This document shows, in pieces, positions 11,665-23,624 of a stretch of 64,000 nucleotides of DNA. The DNA is taken from assembly GCF_030272615.1 (NCBI RefSeq), contig NC_081413.1:724124649-724188648 (forward strand), read 5' to 3'. Position 1 is the stretch's first letter, and each line of letters starts with the position of its first letter. Below the pieces are notes generated by a model. That model was not told where the DNA came from. It saw only the letters and a program-made list of their open reading frames with translations, and did no database searches. Source of the DNA: Cryptomeria japonica. Lineage: Eukaryota; Streptophyta; Pinopsida; Cupressales; Cupressaceae. A program made the translations under genes and the position numbers.

Positions 11665-12719
11665 AGCAATTTTTTTAGGGTTGACTTGGTGATTGAATTT
11701 ATTATACAAAAATTTGTACAACCATATGTATCCATACAAATTGTACACTTAGGTACACTAGACAAAAAAAATCCTAGTTCAATTTTTTTTAAAGCACTCC
11801 ACTTCAAAAAAAAATTGTTCAAATTTTATGCAAAAATATTCTTTCAAAAGGTGCATTAAAATTTACAAAGGATGTTAATTTTCAAAATTCAAAGAGGCAA
11901 AGATTTTCTAAAAAAAATTTGCAGCAAGCATCTTTTGATGACATCAACAAACTTTTTATTTTTTTTTAAGGCTTATAGTGGGTTCACTAAAAATATAAAA
12001 GCCTACAAGTTTAGTAGGGTTCTAAATTTACCAGACATGAATCTTAGAGAATATTTTGATTTGGCAAGGGGTGGTCAATTTTTTTATGAAGCAAATATTC
12101 TCTCCACGTCAACAAGGTACCACATTATCCTGCCATGTCAATAGTTTGATCGCCATGTTAGTAGTTTGTCTGCCACCTTTGATCAGTTCGACCTCTCAAA
12201 TCATAAAAAGTTGCATTCAGTTTTTTCTCATAACTTGGTCATATAGGTTCTGATATTTTTACTTTCACATATTGGTGACACACTGGTTCCAGTGTCGATC
12301 TACTCATGTTGGTGGTTTTGTCATATTATACTCCTGGTGTTTTCTATAGGCCATTAAGTTAGCCTTGTTTGTTGCACCTTCATGGCCATTTCTTGGGCAA
12401 AAAGACTATGTTTTTCAACTTTCACATATAATCAGAAAGCTCTAAGAGTCTCCTATCCAGATTTGTGGGTATCTTTTCCAGATTTTTTCTCAAGTTCTTA
12501 GTATCTTCAAATGAAGTAATTTCTTGATTTTAGGCTTTATCTTCATTCCAGTTGCACTAGAGTTTGTGTTTTCTTGTTGTGGGGGGATCAAATTTGTCTT
12601 TTTCCAAATCATCTTCACATCTCAACCCTATGGAAAACTCTATTGTCATCTCACACCACATAAATATCACACATAGAAGGATCATATGACCATATTGTTC
12701 ATGTTCATGGGTTTTTGGT
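11665..12719 (+). other. Copia interior resumed: decayed sequence before gag
   Basis: Continuation of the outer copia leader after the insertion. It is AT-rich with no conserved frame. Small open frames here have no recognisable domain. Confidence 0.5.
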
Positions 12720-13490
12720 CTACTCTAGATGAGAACCAAACCACCTTCAAGCATCCTTTTGAGGATTTTCAACACAAAAACAAGATGGATGAGGCTGTGA
12801 GATTGATTGCCACACATGTTTTAGGAAGTCTCTTATTTCACCTTGATCCTTGCACTACTCTTTGAGACATGTGAACTAAGTTCAAGGATCTTTTTGGGAT
12901 GATTAATGAGTTCAAGAAAATGCAGCTAGAGCTGGAGTTGACAACATTGGTACCTAATAGTTTCCTACTATGGAGTTCTTTCTAGAGAAGTTCAAATCAC
13001 TAAGATCTTTCTTGAAAGGTTGTGAAAAGGAGAAATATGGTGAAGAGTGTGTCTAGCTAATTTTGGCTAAGCTTCAAGGTCCTTTCTAGCTATTTTCTTC
13101 TACATTTTATGTCTCCATGGATGCTATAAGAGATGCCTTCATTTTATCCTCTTTTAAGGTCTTTTGTGAGTGGTTGATATGGTAGTAGGCTTTGTTGTCT
13201 CATCGAGATTTAGTTTATGGTTCCTCTTCCCAAGCCTTGGTTGCACAACCATAGAGGGGAAAATACAAGAAGAATTCAAATCCTAAGACACCTTCTTCAT
13301 TGGGTAGCGAGAGTCACTCTAAGCCCCCTTAGTAGTCAAATCAAAAGTCCAAATACAGTCTCACCTACTAATTATTTTAAGTCTGGTGAGTCTTCCTCCA
13401 AGACGAAGAAAAAGAAGTCTAGTGAACCTTGCAATTTTGTGGCAAGGAGGAGTATCCTATCACCAGGTATTGGAAAAGACTAGAGACTTT
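12720..13490 (+). pseudogene. Copia gag relic
   Basis: Read across frames, it shows the copia Gag helical core (UBN2-type): NKMDEAVRLIATHVLGSL, then LFHLDPCTTL, KFKDLFGMINEFKKMQLELE and, in another frame, KSLRSFLKGCEKEKYGEECV and LILAKLQGPF. A zinc-knuckle remnant with two cysteines, CNFCGKEEYPITRYW, lies near 13427-13475. Many stops and frameshifts break it. It sits in the expected place between leader and pol. Confidence 0.7.
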
Positions 13491-13559
13491 AGAGGAGGCC
13501 ATGATGTAGCTAGATATTGGGTAGGTGATCCTTTACATTCTTATTGCACTCATTCAAAG

Positions 13560-14998
13560 AGTTCTAGAATCTCTCTTATGAGTCAATCTCTTTCAGCGAA
13601 TCCTCAGAAGTTTTTAGATGTGGCAAGTATTCCAGAGTGGGATATTGCTATGGTAGAGGAGTATTCTTCACTAATAAAGAATCACACTTGGGATCTTGTT
13701 CCTCTTCCTAAGGGAAGAAAGTTGGTGTGGTGCAGGTCAGTGTATTAGAATAAGTATAAGGATCATCTTGTTGCTAAGGGGTTTTCACAAGCTGAGGGCA
13801 TTGGTTATTCTGAGACTTTATCTCTTGCTGCCAAGATGGATTATATGTACTTTTTCTTGTAGCTTCACAAGGATGGTCAATATATCAGATGCATGTGAAG
13901 AGTGTCTTCTTGCATGGTGATATTCATTAGGAAATATATATATTGAGTAGGCACAAGGTTTTGTATAAGACTCTTTACTTGTTTATAGACTTTAACGTTT
14001 GGTGTATGGTCTACAATAATCCCCTTAGGCTTGGTATGAGAAGATGGGCACATTCCTACTTTCTACTGGTTTCACACATTGTCATTCCAATCCCACAGTT
14101 TACATTTAGTGACAGGAGAGAGCTATTTTAATTTTGGTCTTGTATGTGGATGATTTTATTATTAAAAGTAGTTCTTCCATAGTTCAAAATGTTCAATGAG
14201 CATTGATTGAGCAATTTGTTCAAGTTACTCAGTCTTCAGATGAGATTTCCATTTTTCAAGAAACTTATGCTTCAAAGATTTAACATGCTTGATTGTAAGC
14301 CTACTTCTACACCATTTCAATTAGGTGTTGTGTTGTCTTCTAGTTGTTCTACTCCTTCAGTTGATCCTACATTGTACAAGAAGTTGGATTGTAGTCTTTT
14401 GTACCTAACACACACTCATCTTGATATTTCCTTTTTGATTGGTTAAGTCTCTCAATTCTCTCATGATCCATATGAGAATCACGGAGAAGGCTACCAAAAG
14501 TATCTTGAGGTACATTTATGGCACATTACACTTTGGCATTCAATATACATCAAGAGACTCTAGGATTGTTGGCTTCACTAACTCAAATTGGGTCAGTGAT
14601 GTAAATGATCAGAAGTATACTTTTGGTTTTAATTTTTGTCTTGCTTCTGGACCAATTGCATGGTCTTGCAAGTAGTAGTCTGATATTGCATTATCATCTA
14701 CTGAGGTCGAGTATCGAGTTGTAGTTCTTGCTAGCTAGGAGATATTGTGGCTTCATTAATTGTTGACAGAGTTTAGTTTTCCTCCTAATGATCCCACTAT
14801 TCTTTGGTGTGACAATCAAAGTGTCATCCATATTTCTTGCAACCTAGTGGAGAATTAAAGGACTAAGCACATTGAGATCCACATGCACTTCATTTGATAT
14901 TTGATTCAAGATGATCTTCTCACCTTTGATTACATACCTATATAGGAGTTGGTTGTAGACATCTTCACTAAGCCCTTGGCATCCCCAAATTATCTTCA
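13560..14998 (+). pseudogene. Copia reverse transcriptase and RNase H relic
   Basis: The start of the copia reverse transcriptase (RVT_2) is clear at 13600-13740: PEWDIAMVEEYSSLIKNHTW, then DLVPLPKGRKLV. The catalytic motif survives as VLYVDDFIIK near 14140, and the following KPTSTPFQLG segment is at about 14297. RNase H follows: SILRYIYGTLHFGIQYTSRD, GFTNSNWVSDVNDQK, ALSSTEVEYR (about 14690), LWCDNQSV (about 14805) and KHIEIHMHF (about 14868). The frame ends in the usual DIFTKPLASPNYLQCRLMLG tail (14959-15014). Protease and integrase between gag and this point are deleted, and part of the reverse-transcriptase palm is lost. Confidence 0.85.
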
Positions 14999-15250
14999 GT
15001 GTCGATTGATGCTTGGTTGTCATTGGGGGGTCTTTCTGAGGCCTTCCTTATTTTTTTAGCAGATCATGTTTTTCATGTATTACATCTCTCGCTTTTAAAG
15101 AGGGGTTTTTTCCCATGTGGTTTTTTCTCCTTTTCTCTACTTAGGGAGACTTCTTTCGTTTGTACATGGGTACCTAATTAATATTTTTTTGTTGGGAACT
15201 TTTTCTACTTTAATGCATTTAGAGTTTTTTTCTCACCCTAAGTTTCACTT
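14999..15250 (+). other. Copia 3' untranslated internal region
   Basis: Pyrimidine-rich sequence between the RNase H tail and the polypurine tract. It resembles the corresponding region of the fold-back element at 3290-3480, sharing CCTTTTCTCTACTTAGGGAGAC-like text with CTCTCCACTTTACAGAGAC, so the two elements are related. Confidence 0.55.
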
Positions 15251-15612
15251 AAGGGGGTAGGAGCGTGTTAGAGCATATTTAGTTGTTAGTTGATTTTTTA
15301 ACAACTAGTCATGTTTTTTTTCCTTTTTGCTTGATTTCACTTAGGACTACTTGCTTCTACTTTATGTTTTGTGCATCTAATTTAGCTAGAGTTGAGATTT
15401 ATTTAGCTCCTCGCGCTTGTACTTTAATTCTCATAAATTTAGTTTAGGGCATCTTTGTGTTTTCTTTATAAGAACCTCATTGCACAATTGTAATTCATTG
15501 TGTATTTCTTTCTTTTTAGAAATATAGAATTCATTTATGCATCTCTCATTTGTGGAAGGTGTTCTTGTTTGTCATTTGATCTTGCAAGCGCTTGTGTTGC
15601 AAAAATTCAATA
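15251..15612 (+). repeat. Copia polypurine tract and 3' LTR
   Basis: AAGGGGGTAGGAG is followed by the LTR start TGTTAGAGCATATTT at 15266. The LTR ends AATTCAATA at 15612, with CA decayed to TA. Confidence 0.85.
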
Positions 15613-16246
15613 GTGTGTCCTTAGAAACTATAAGAAATATTAATCGCTCGACCATGTTATTGTAATATAACAAAGTATGTTTTTGTTCATAGTCGTTTGG
15701 ATTTGGAACAAGTCCATGGTGATAGGGTAGCAAATCCTACTCGAGACAATGATTTCTTATCCCTTCATTCCAAGGCTCATAGTTCTCTAAATTTAACCTA
15801 ACAATGGAATGGTGAAGTCAAATACCTAAAAATACATTTGCAATGCCCTTTAATAGATTATGAACTTTATTATAGTTTTTTTTTACAAAATGCTCATTTT
15901 GTTAAGCATCCCTAAAGCTAGAAAAATTTAACACACTGGGGTGGCTTTTTCCAAGGATGTCCTCATGATAACTAGTTGTTATCATTTTTCATGCAAGATT
16001 ATTATAGACATGACTGAATCTTTTAAAGATAACCATATTTTATTGTTTTTCTTTTGTGGTGGTGGTGATCAGTCCAAAAAATCTTGCCAAAATCTATCGT
16101 TTGGTACTACTAGTAATGATTGGCACATTTGAATCTATGGGGGTGGAAATTTAATTATTATAGCTTATACGCCTCTCCATTTTTAAAGGCAATTATTTCA
16201 AAGGACCTAAACAAATTTGATGCTCTGCAAAAAGGATTAGAAAATC
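15613..16246. other. Unassigned sequence between copia and solo LTR
   Basis: No gene recognised. A 63-codon open frame at 15941-16132 has no domain that I can name. The segment ends in AAATC (16242-16246), the target duplication of the next insertion. Confidence 0.4.
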
Positions 16247-16636
16247 TGCTTGATGGCAACACACACAAGAGCACAAGAAACAAACGTTAGTGTTAGCAAC
16301 AAAAGATTATCCTAAACAGGCATATCAAGAGAGATATTAAGCATGAAATAGCTAATCAAGATGCTCATAGTTGCTCCTCCCTTGTTCCTCTCCTCTCCAA
16401 GTCCCAAATGAGTGTAGCTCTCAGTAGCTTTTTGCACTATGGATGCTTATGGAGGATTGAGATTTAATATTAAGCTTCAAATATGAAATGAAAAGCTAAA
16501 TACTATGCTATTGATGCTAAAATGATTGATTTTACCAAAAAGACAAGATTTTAGTTATGCTATGCTAAATGCTCTCTAAAAATGTCTATAGCCTAAATGC
16601 ATACAAGTTTTCAGGATCTGGATTATGAAGGAATGG

Positions 16637-16649
16637 GCTCTATTTATAG
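16637..16649 (-). promoter_or_regulatory. LTR TATA box
   Basis: CTCTATTTATAGG on the plus strand is a strong plant TATA box read leftwards. It sits about 390 bp from the 3' end of the solo LTR, a normal place for an LTR promoter. Confidence 0.55.
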
Positions 16650-17023
16650 GAAAAATGGAGCAATGGATGGCCAGGATTGAAAGGTTTAATCAAGGGTCAA
16701 GCTTGAAAGTTGGGGATCCATGTGCACAATTTGCACCAATGAAATGGTGACAAGTGTCAACATAAGATTGGGTTGAGAGAAGAGGTTGGAGGCATTAAAT
16801 GCCTGAGGAGACCTCATGGTTATCTAGAAGGTAAGGGTCAAGCCTAAATTAGGATTACCCACTGGATTAGGAGTTAATGCAAGGATAAACCTTTGTGCAA
16901 ATGATTAAGAGATAATCATGGTCAAAGCATTAAAGGCTTGATGAGACCCTTGGGTTGGGTAGAGGTTGAGTCAAAACAAATGTTTTAACCATGTAGGAGG
17001 GTTTGGGTTAACCATTAATGGTT

Positions 17024-17790
17024 TTTGAAGACTTTGTGGATTAAGTGGTTGAAGGTTGGAAGCTTTCAAAGGTTATCCAAGACTTTGAGACATTTAGTGG
17101 TTGAAGGTTGGAAGCCTTTAATGGTTATCAAAGACTTTTAGGCTTTGAGAAGTGACTCCATTTTGCTTAGGAATGTGACAATAATTAGGGGATGGATTAG
17201 GCTAATTAGGAAGGGGTTAGAAGAATCTAGAAGGGGATTAGATTTTGCAAGTGGATTTGGTGGGTGAGGGAAAATAGGATTTTATTTAAAATAAAAATTC
17301 ATTTATTTCAATAAATGTGTGCAAGTTGTATTTGGATAAATATTCAAATAAATATTAATTTATTTAAATGAAAAAAAGGAAGATAAAGCATTAAAATGCT
17401 TGAAGACTTTGAGGGGAACCATTAAAGGCTTGAAGACTTTAAGGAAAACCATTAAAGTCTTAAGAAGACTATAGAAGGAAGCCATCAAGTTTGAAGACTT
17501 TAAAGCCATCAAGTTTGAATACTTTAAGGGAAACCATTAAAGGCTTCAAGTGGGTGAGGATAAATAGGATTTTAAATTTATTTAAAATAGTTGTGCAACT
17601 TGCTTTTGTAGGAAAATACAAGTGGGTGGAGGATAAAGGTGATTTAAATAAATGATTTATTTATTTAAATGTGAGAGGTGGGATTTTGGGGGATTTAAAT
17701 AAATATTAATTTATTTAAATGTGAGAGGTGGGATTTTGGGGGATTTAAATAAATATTAATTTATTTAAATGTGAGAGAAGATTTAATTAA
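17024..17790. repeat. Short tandem repeats inside the solo LTR
   Basis: Three sets are seen. Two copies of an about 60-bp unit (GTGGTTGAAGGTTGGAAGC...) occupy 17045-17140. Degenerate about 30-bp units based on ACCATTAAAGGCTTGAAGAC fill 17385-17545. Nearly identical about 53-bp units (TTTAAATGTGAGAGGTGGGA plus GGATTTAAATAAATATTAAT) repeat about three times at 17640-17780. Confidence 0.75.
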
Positions 17791-18083
17791 ACAAATATGA
17801 TTTATTTATTTAATTAATGGTATGAATTTGGTTAAGTGAATTAAATCAAATAAATTGAATAATTTATTTAATTAATAGGAGAAGAGGGTTAAGATGAATT
17901 AATTAAATATTAATTTAATTAATTATTAATTGATGGTTAAATAATCAAATAAATACTAAGTATTCATTTAATTAAGTGGACAGATTTATGTGACTACAAA
18001 ATTGTTTGTGGATTATTTTAATTTGCAGTGATACGTCTTGGTTCTATCTTTGTCTTGTCTTTGTGCTTTCTACATTGTCCAAA

Positions 18084-19750
18084 ATGGGTGGGGACAGGGT
18101 CAGGATTGATCCTAGTGTGTAGTTTGAATTAACAAATGATCCTGTTGTTTGGCATGTTTGCACTAAGGGAGTGGTTGTAGATTTTTTACAAGGGATTATT
18201 AAGTATGATGAAAATATTTCAATCCAATTTGCTAAATCCTGGGTTGAGAGAAAAGTCATTGTCGATGGGATTTTATTTGAAGTTACTGAAGATGCTATCA
18301 TGGCTGCTACAAGCCTTTCTACCAAGGGAATAAAATGGAAGAGGCAAAGTCGTGTTTTGAACAACGAGATTTTGGCTTAGTTCTTTAGGGAGAAAGAAGA
18401 ACCGGTGAAGCTAAAGGGGGATTTGCTCATGAAAAAGTGTCAGAGCCATGGAATAAGGTGTGTTTACCAATTATAAAGTTTTTTACATTGAAGGGTAAGT
18501 TTAAGGTCTACTATTTTTATCACTTCCCTCTGTTAAACCCCTTTTAAAATCATGATTTTCTCTTTCTTCCTTTTTTCCTTATTACCTCTCTTAAGAGATC
18601 TATGCTTTAGGCCTTGGAGGTGGCCAAAACCCATGGACATAAACCTATTATGCTCCATCAAGGCTTAATATTTCATCTATATCATTTTCACCTTTCTATC
18701 AACACTCCCAGACAATTGTTAACTTTAGAGCATGAATCCCTTGACTCTATTTCATCCCCTACGAGAACTATTCTTGACTCCTTGGGGGGTGATAGAAGAA
18801 ACGTTTAAAATTGCCTCTTTCTATCAAAAATCCCTCTCATCTTGGCTCCCCTATGACTCCTAATATCACCTCCATAGTTATTATGCATCAAGCCAACTCT
18901 TCTAAGGTTGAGAAGACTAGGAAGACCCAAGGTCCCACACCCCCTACCAAAAAATAGAGAATCGAGGTTGATGGTGAGGTGGAAATGGAGGTCTACGAAG
19001 ATGTTAGCAAAACATTAGTGTCAGTTGTAGGTTTTCCAACAAATTGATGAGACACTCGATGGGAAGTGTTGTTAAGAAACATTTGGTGGGGTGTGAGGAA
19101 TATTCTGATGAGAACTTTATTGAGAATGAGGAGGCAAAGGGAATTGAGGAGGCTGAAGATGGTACCTGAAAAGTTGGTAGTTTGACTAAATTGACTAATG
19201 AGGATTCAGACCATAGTCAAATAACTAAACCCCTGGACCTTACCTAGGAAACTATATCAGAGGAGGTGAAAAATAAAGGGGATAATGTGAAGGATTATGC
19301 AACATGCAGGTCTATGACGATGGACTTGGATGCTTTAAAGAAGAATGTGTCAGAGATGGAGTTGAAGATGATGAGTGTCTCCATGTTCAATTAGCAGGTG
19401 ATGCACAACTCGGCCACCCCAATGTGCTTGATGAAAAATAAGGTTCTTGGCAAGGATGCAAACAGTAAAGGAAACTATTTAAGTTCCTTCCTAAAGATTG
19501 AAGCAATATGCTCAAGAAGACTAGTTAGGCTAGTATTTTATGGTCTTTTGTGGTGTCTTGCTAGTTCTAAAACTCTATTTTGATGTTATATACTCATTTA
19601 TATATATGTTGCTACGGCTTTATACTCTAGGTTACTATTAGTTATTTTGGCTAGTTTTATGCCAATGTGTTGTTATTGTTAATGCTACCTAAGGGTTGTT
19701 AGTGTAAGGGCCAACACCCTTGTTTTAGTTGCTTACTAATATAAAAAAAA
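18084..19750 (+). pseudogene. Decayed gag-like retrosequence with A-tail
   Basis: An ATG at 18084 opens a frame of 98 codons with one stop (at codon 13), including ISIQFAKSWVERKVIVDG, LFEVTEDAIMAATSLSTKG and, after a second stop at 18378, FFREKEEPVKLKGDLLMKK. Later pieces in other frames (AKTHGHKPIMLHQGLIFHLY near 18620-18690, then a Lys/Thr/Pro-rich and acidic segment at 18900-19180) continue the protein. I recall similar sequences as gag-type proteins in plant retroelement derivatives, but I cannot name the family with certainty. The segment ends TAATATAAAAAAAA (about 19737-19750), like the polyadenylated end of a LINE-mobilised copy. No LTR is visible next to it and no target duplication was found. 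Confidence 0.45.
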
Positions 19751-22700
19751 CTCCTCCCACAGCTCAATTTAGATACTCTTACTAATTAGATTTTATGGCA
19801 CTTAATAAATATGTGTAATTACAAAGTTGTTGACTTTTTGGTTTTCAAAGTATCCAAGAAAAGGTCAAAATGTTGAAAGTGCAATTCTTGAATAAAATGA
19901 AAGAAAATGAATATAACCACTATAGGTACATGGAAAATGACACTTTTGATCTCAAAAAGGATTTAATTTGAGAAAATGGTGGCCCTCCAAAGGTCTTAGA
20001 ATAGAATTGTGGAGCATAAAGTTTGAGAAAACTTGATTTTTGAGAAATCCAAGTTATGGGTAGAATTGGATTGCATCAATAAAGAGCACAAGATTATACT
20101 CCATTTTAAAAAATATTATAGAAACTCCTTATGACAAAAAAAAAGGCATCCTAAGTTTGCCTCCTTGATTGAAAATGCAAATGAGAGAGGAGTTACTATA
20201 TTAATGGAATGTTTGTGGCCTGCCAGCAATCCTTAGGCAAAAAGCTAGTTGATTGTTGGTAGAGGAGGTGTGTAGGTGGATGGATAGTTTTAATGGATGT
20301 TCATATATAGCTAATCTTTGGTGAAGGTGGAGCTAAGTATAGTGGGTGGAGGTAGTGGTACATGGGTAGTATAGTGCTTTAATTAAAAACCTAGTTGCTA
20401 GGAATACATGCCATTAAGAGCATGTTGGTGTAGGGGGCATGAAAATCCTTCCCCACAATAGGGTTCATTCCATACAACTATAGATTACAAGGGTACCCTC
20501 CCAAAAGAACTTCTATTTATTGAAAAATTACACTGCATTAGAAAAAAAATTTTAAAAAAAATTTAAATTAAAAAATATATATATAGTAAAATTAAAATAT
20601 ATATAAGTTAGACCAATGTAGGAATGTTGTATGGCCACTTAGGATTTCTTTTGTATTTTTTAATTTCTCAAAATTCAACAAATTTCAAGTTGTTTCATAG
20701 TTTTTTTGGCCCTTTAAAACATAATGGCAAATACCATTTTTTAGTAGCTTTCTTCTTGCAAAAGATCCTACGAAAAATTCAAAGCAAACCTTACCTCTAG
20801 TTGGTAAGTTTCCATTTATCAAATGTACACGAATCAATAATTTTATCTAAGCTAATTTGACTATCTTGAACACAATGGCAAATTCATAATAGCTCAACCA
20901 TCAATAGATACAAAAAAAAAAAACTAGATTTGCATGCTCTTAAAACATAGAAAAGACTATCCCTATGATGCCATGGCTCTAATATTGTATTAGAATTTTT
21001 TTATAAAAATAAATCTAATTGAGACATAATGCTTATGAATTAATCACAAAAATAGGAAAATGAAAATATATTTTATTTAATGTCATGGAACATGATTATA
21101 GTGAGTAAATTACAAATATAGAGACCTCTTGGGTGCATGAATGAAAGAGATAACATATCCAAAATGTATGCATTTAACTCTTAATAAATCTCAATTAGGG
21201 GATGAGTTCATTTAGTCAAAAAGAGATAGAAATGGCCTTGACTAAACAAAGGTGACACCTAACTACCATCAATCAAGGATTGATAAGCTAGTTGTGGCAC
21301 TTGTCTACCTCAAATGAATGCATACATATCATTATTATCTATTCAAGTGAGAATTAGTAAATATTCCTAATACCTAAAGTATATAACTAGGTGCAATATT
21401 ATATTTAGGATGAACATTATACTAGGTGAAGTAAAATATTTACACCAAAAACCCTATGAAGCGTTGCATTTTATTATATATTTATGGTTAATATTCGTCA
21501 TGTTTGTCAATGTTAGTTATATTGTCGTTCTCATCAATTTGTCCAGTTACCAAGTGATGGTCTAGTTTATCTAAAAACAATGTGTGCATGTTATTCATGG
21601 ATAATGAATGACAACTATGATGATTCAATATGTCACAGGTTTAAGGCTCTAGAGTGAAACATAAGATGAACTGTTGACAAATATTGAAGACAAAGGCAAT
21701 GTAAAGGAATAGTCTTTAAAAAAAATTAACAATTTGTTCAAGAAAAACAAGGATGAACATGACCAAGTTGATAATGTGAACGACAAAAAAAAATGAAAAT
21801 GCATTTAAATGTAAGTTTCAATCTAAAATAAAAACTAAGGTGGAGATAGTTTAAGGAAAATGTGATCAACATGGAAAACATTGAAGTGAAGTTGCACTTT
21901 CTCTTGGCTTTACTAGTCTATAACTATGATCCAAGTTGTTGCCATCAAGTGAAGGCAAAAAAAGCAATGAGACTTAACTCAATTAAAAATCATATTGTAT
22001 CAATAGCTATATAAAGAGAGAATGGTGATTCAAATAATAGAGCTAGGATAAAAGTGAGATAAGGAAAATGATGCATTATATATGAAAATTGCAACTTTTT
22101 AGTGATTTAACTAGTTAAAAGTGGTGATTGGAGTTACAAAAGATCACCAAAATCATTACAAGCAATGAGGAGTTGAAGTATAAGGTGAGAATTGCATTAA
22201 TATTTTGACAGCACTAATGGAAAAGCATGATTCAAGTGGTTGGGTGTTGACAAAGTTGTAATTAGCAAGGTTTTTTAAGAATTAAGGAGATTTACACATT
22301 TTTCTACTAGTAATACAATTTCAAAATGGAAAATCACAAGCAATACTTTTATAAAATTGTGCCCAATAAAAATGAAATAAAACATAAGATAAATTCATGC
22401 ATTGGTTATCCCCAAGACGCTTTACATCTCCAAATTGTGATTCTATAATGGCATAACCACAAAAAAGTAGTGGCAAGTTTTAAATCGAAAAAAATTACTA
22501 TTTTAAAGTGGAAAAGAATTTAGGAAATTGTAACCAATAGTTATGGATTCTTAAAACATAAATAAATCATAATTTTCATATAGTAATGCATCCCAAAAAT
22601 CATAACCTAATTCCAAAATATGAAGAAGATCACACCCAATAAAGTTTCAAATTAAAACACAAAAGAAAATCACAATTTTCATATGGAAACATCATACAAA

Positions 22701-23624
22701 ATAATGTGGCAAAGGAATCAACTATCTAAGGACCAATAGAAACACTAAGTTTGGAAGATAAAAGAAAAACAAGAGCTATTTGTGATGCTATATTATCCAA
22801 GTCAAAAAAATATTCTAAGGACAAAATAGAAGTTAAATTAGAAATTTGACTATTTCGGGCCATTTAAATCGATTTATTTCCTCTTTTTAATGAACAAATA
22901 TTAGGGTTTCTTTAAAACTTGTTATTTTATTATTATTATTTTCATATAAAGCTATACTAGAGAGGCTTATAAATTAGGCTCTTAACTAAATTAAAAAAAG
23001 TGGGGCTCATCAATGCTGCACTAAAATTGTAGAGTTTTGATTTGAAAGTGAAAGTCAACTTATTGTGTTTTCATGTAGCAAAGAAAAAACTATGTTAAGA
23101 TTATGTAGCAAAAATTGTTTAGCTATTATTTAGCGATTATTAAATCTATGTTTGAAATTTCTTCAAGTAAATTAATAGTATATTTTTTGAGTTAAACTTT
23201 GTATTGACAAACTATTGATTTAAATTTCAGCAACGAATGCACTTTAACTATTTCCTTTATGAAATTTTATAGTGTTTATTTGTTTATATATTTTTTATTG
23301 ATATGGAATATTGGTCTTATATTTAACCAGTAGCCACCATCTATTGATTTTTTCTAGTTAAATTTATCTTTATAGAATATAATATTCATTTTTCCATTAA
23401 ACCATTAGGATGAACTGTGCTTGTTGGATATATCGAAATGTTCATCTTCTTTAATATGAAAATCGTGTTGTAGGGCTTAATTGTAATAATCTATTACTAC
23501 AATTGAGACAAAAATGTAGTTATCATATCCTAAATTTAACATCAATACATTTGATCTAGAATTCTGACGGAGGTTTCTGACGAAGAAGGTATATTGTGAC
23601 CAAATTTGATTTTTTTTTTTTAAG
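19751..23624. other. AT-rich region without recognised features
   Basis: Nearly 3.9 kb with stops in all frames, many A and T runs, and no LTR boundary, zinc knuckle, polymerase motif or RNA gene that I can identify. It is probably old decayed repeat sequence. Confidence 0.5.

Larger units (their letters stand above)
416..15612 (+). mobile_element. Decayed Ty1/copia retrotransposon hosting two nested insertions
   Basis: This is the outer element of the nest. Its two LTRs are the interrupted copy at 416-580 plus 3815-3997 and the intact copy at 15266-15612 (347 bp); they align along their whole length. The left end has decayed from TG to TT, the right end from CA to TA. Flanking 5-mers are CTGTG (411-415) and GTGTG (15613-15617), a target duplication with one mismatch. 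A primer-binding site like that for initiator Met-tRNA starts at 3998, and a polypurine tract lies at 15251. Inside are gag, reverse transcriptase and RNase H relics in the order expected for copia, with protease and integrase deleted. Insertions at 581-3814 and 4379-11659 account for about 10.5 kb. Every frame carries many stops, so the element is dead. Confidence 0.85.
16247..17998 (-). mobile_element. Solo LTR of a gypsy-type element, minus strand
   Basis: On the minus strand it starts TGTAGTCACATAAATC (17998) and ends CATCAAGCA (16247), giving 1752 bp with TG...CA ends. Flanking 5-mers are AAATC (16242-16246) and AAATT (17999-18003), one C-to-T mismatch. No primer-binding site or polypurine tract adjoins either end, as expected after LTR-LTR recombination. 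A promoter TATA box (CCTATAAATAGAG on the minus strand) lies at about 16637-16649, followed by transcribed R/U5-type sequence. The 1.1 kb upstream of the TATA box is full of short AT-rich tandem repeats. Assignment to Ty3/gypsy is from general appearance and is less sure than the LTR call. Confidence 0.72.
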
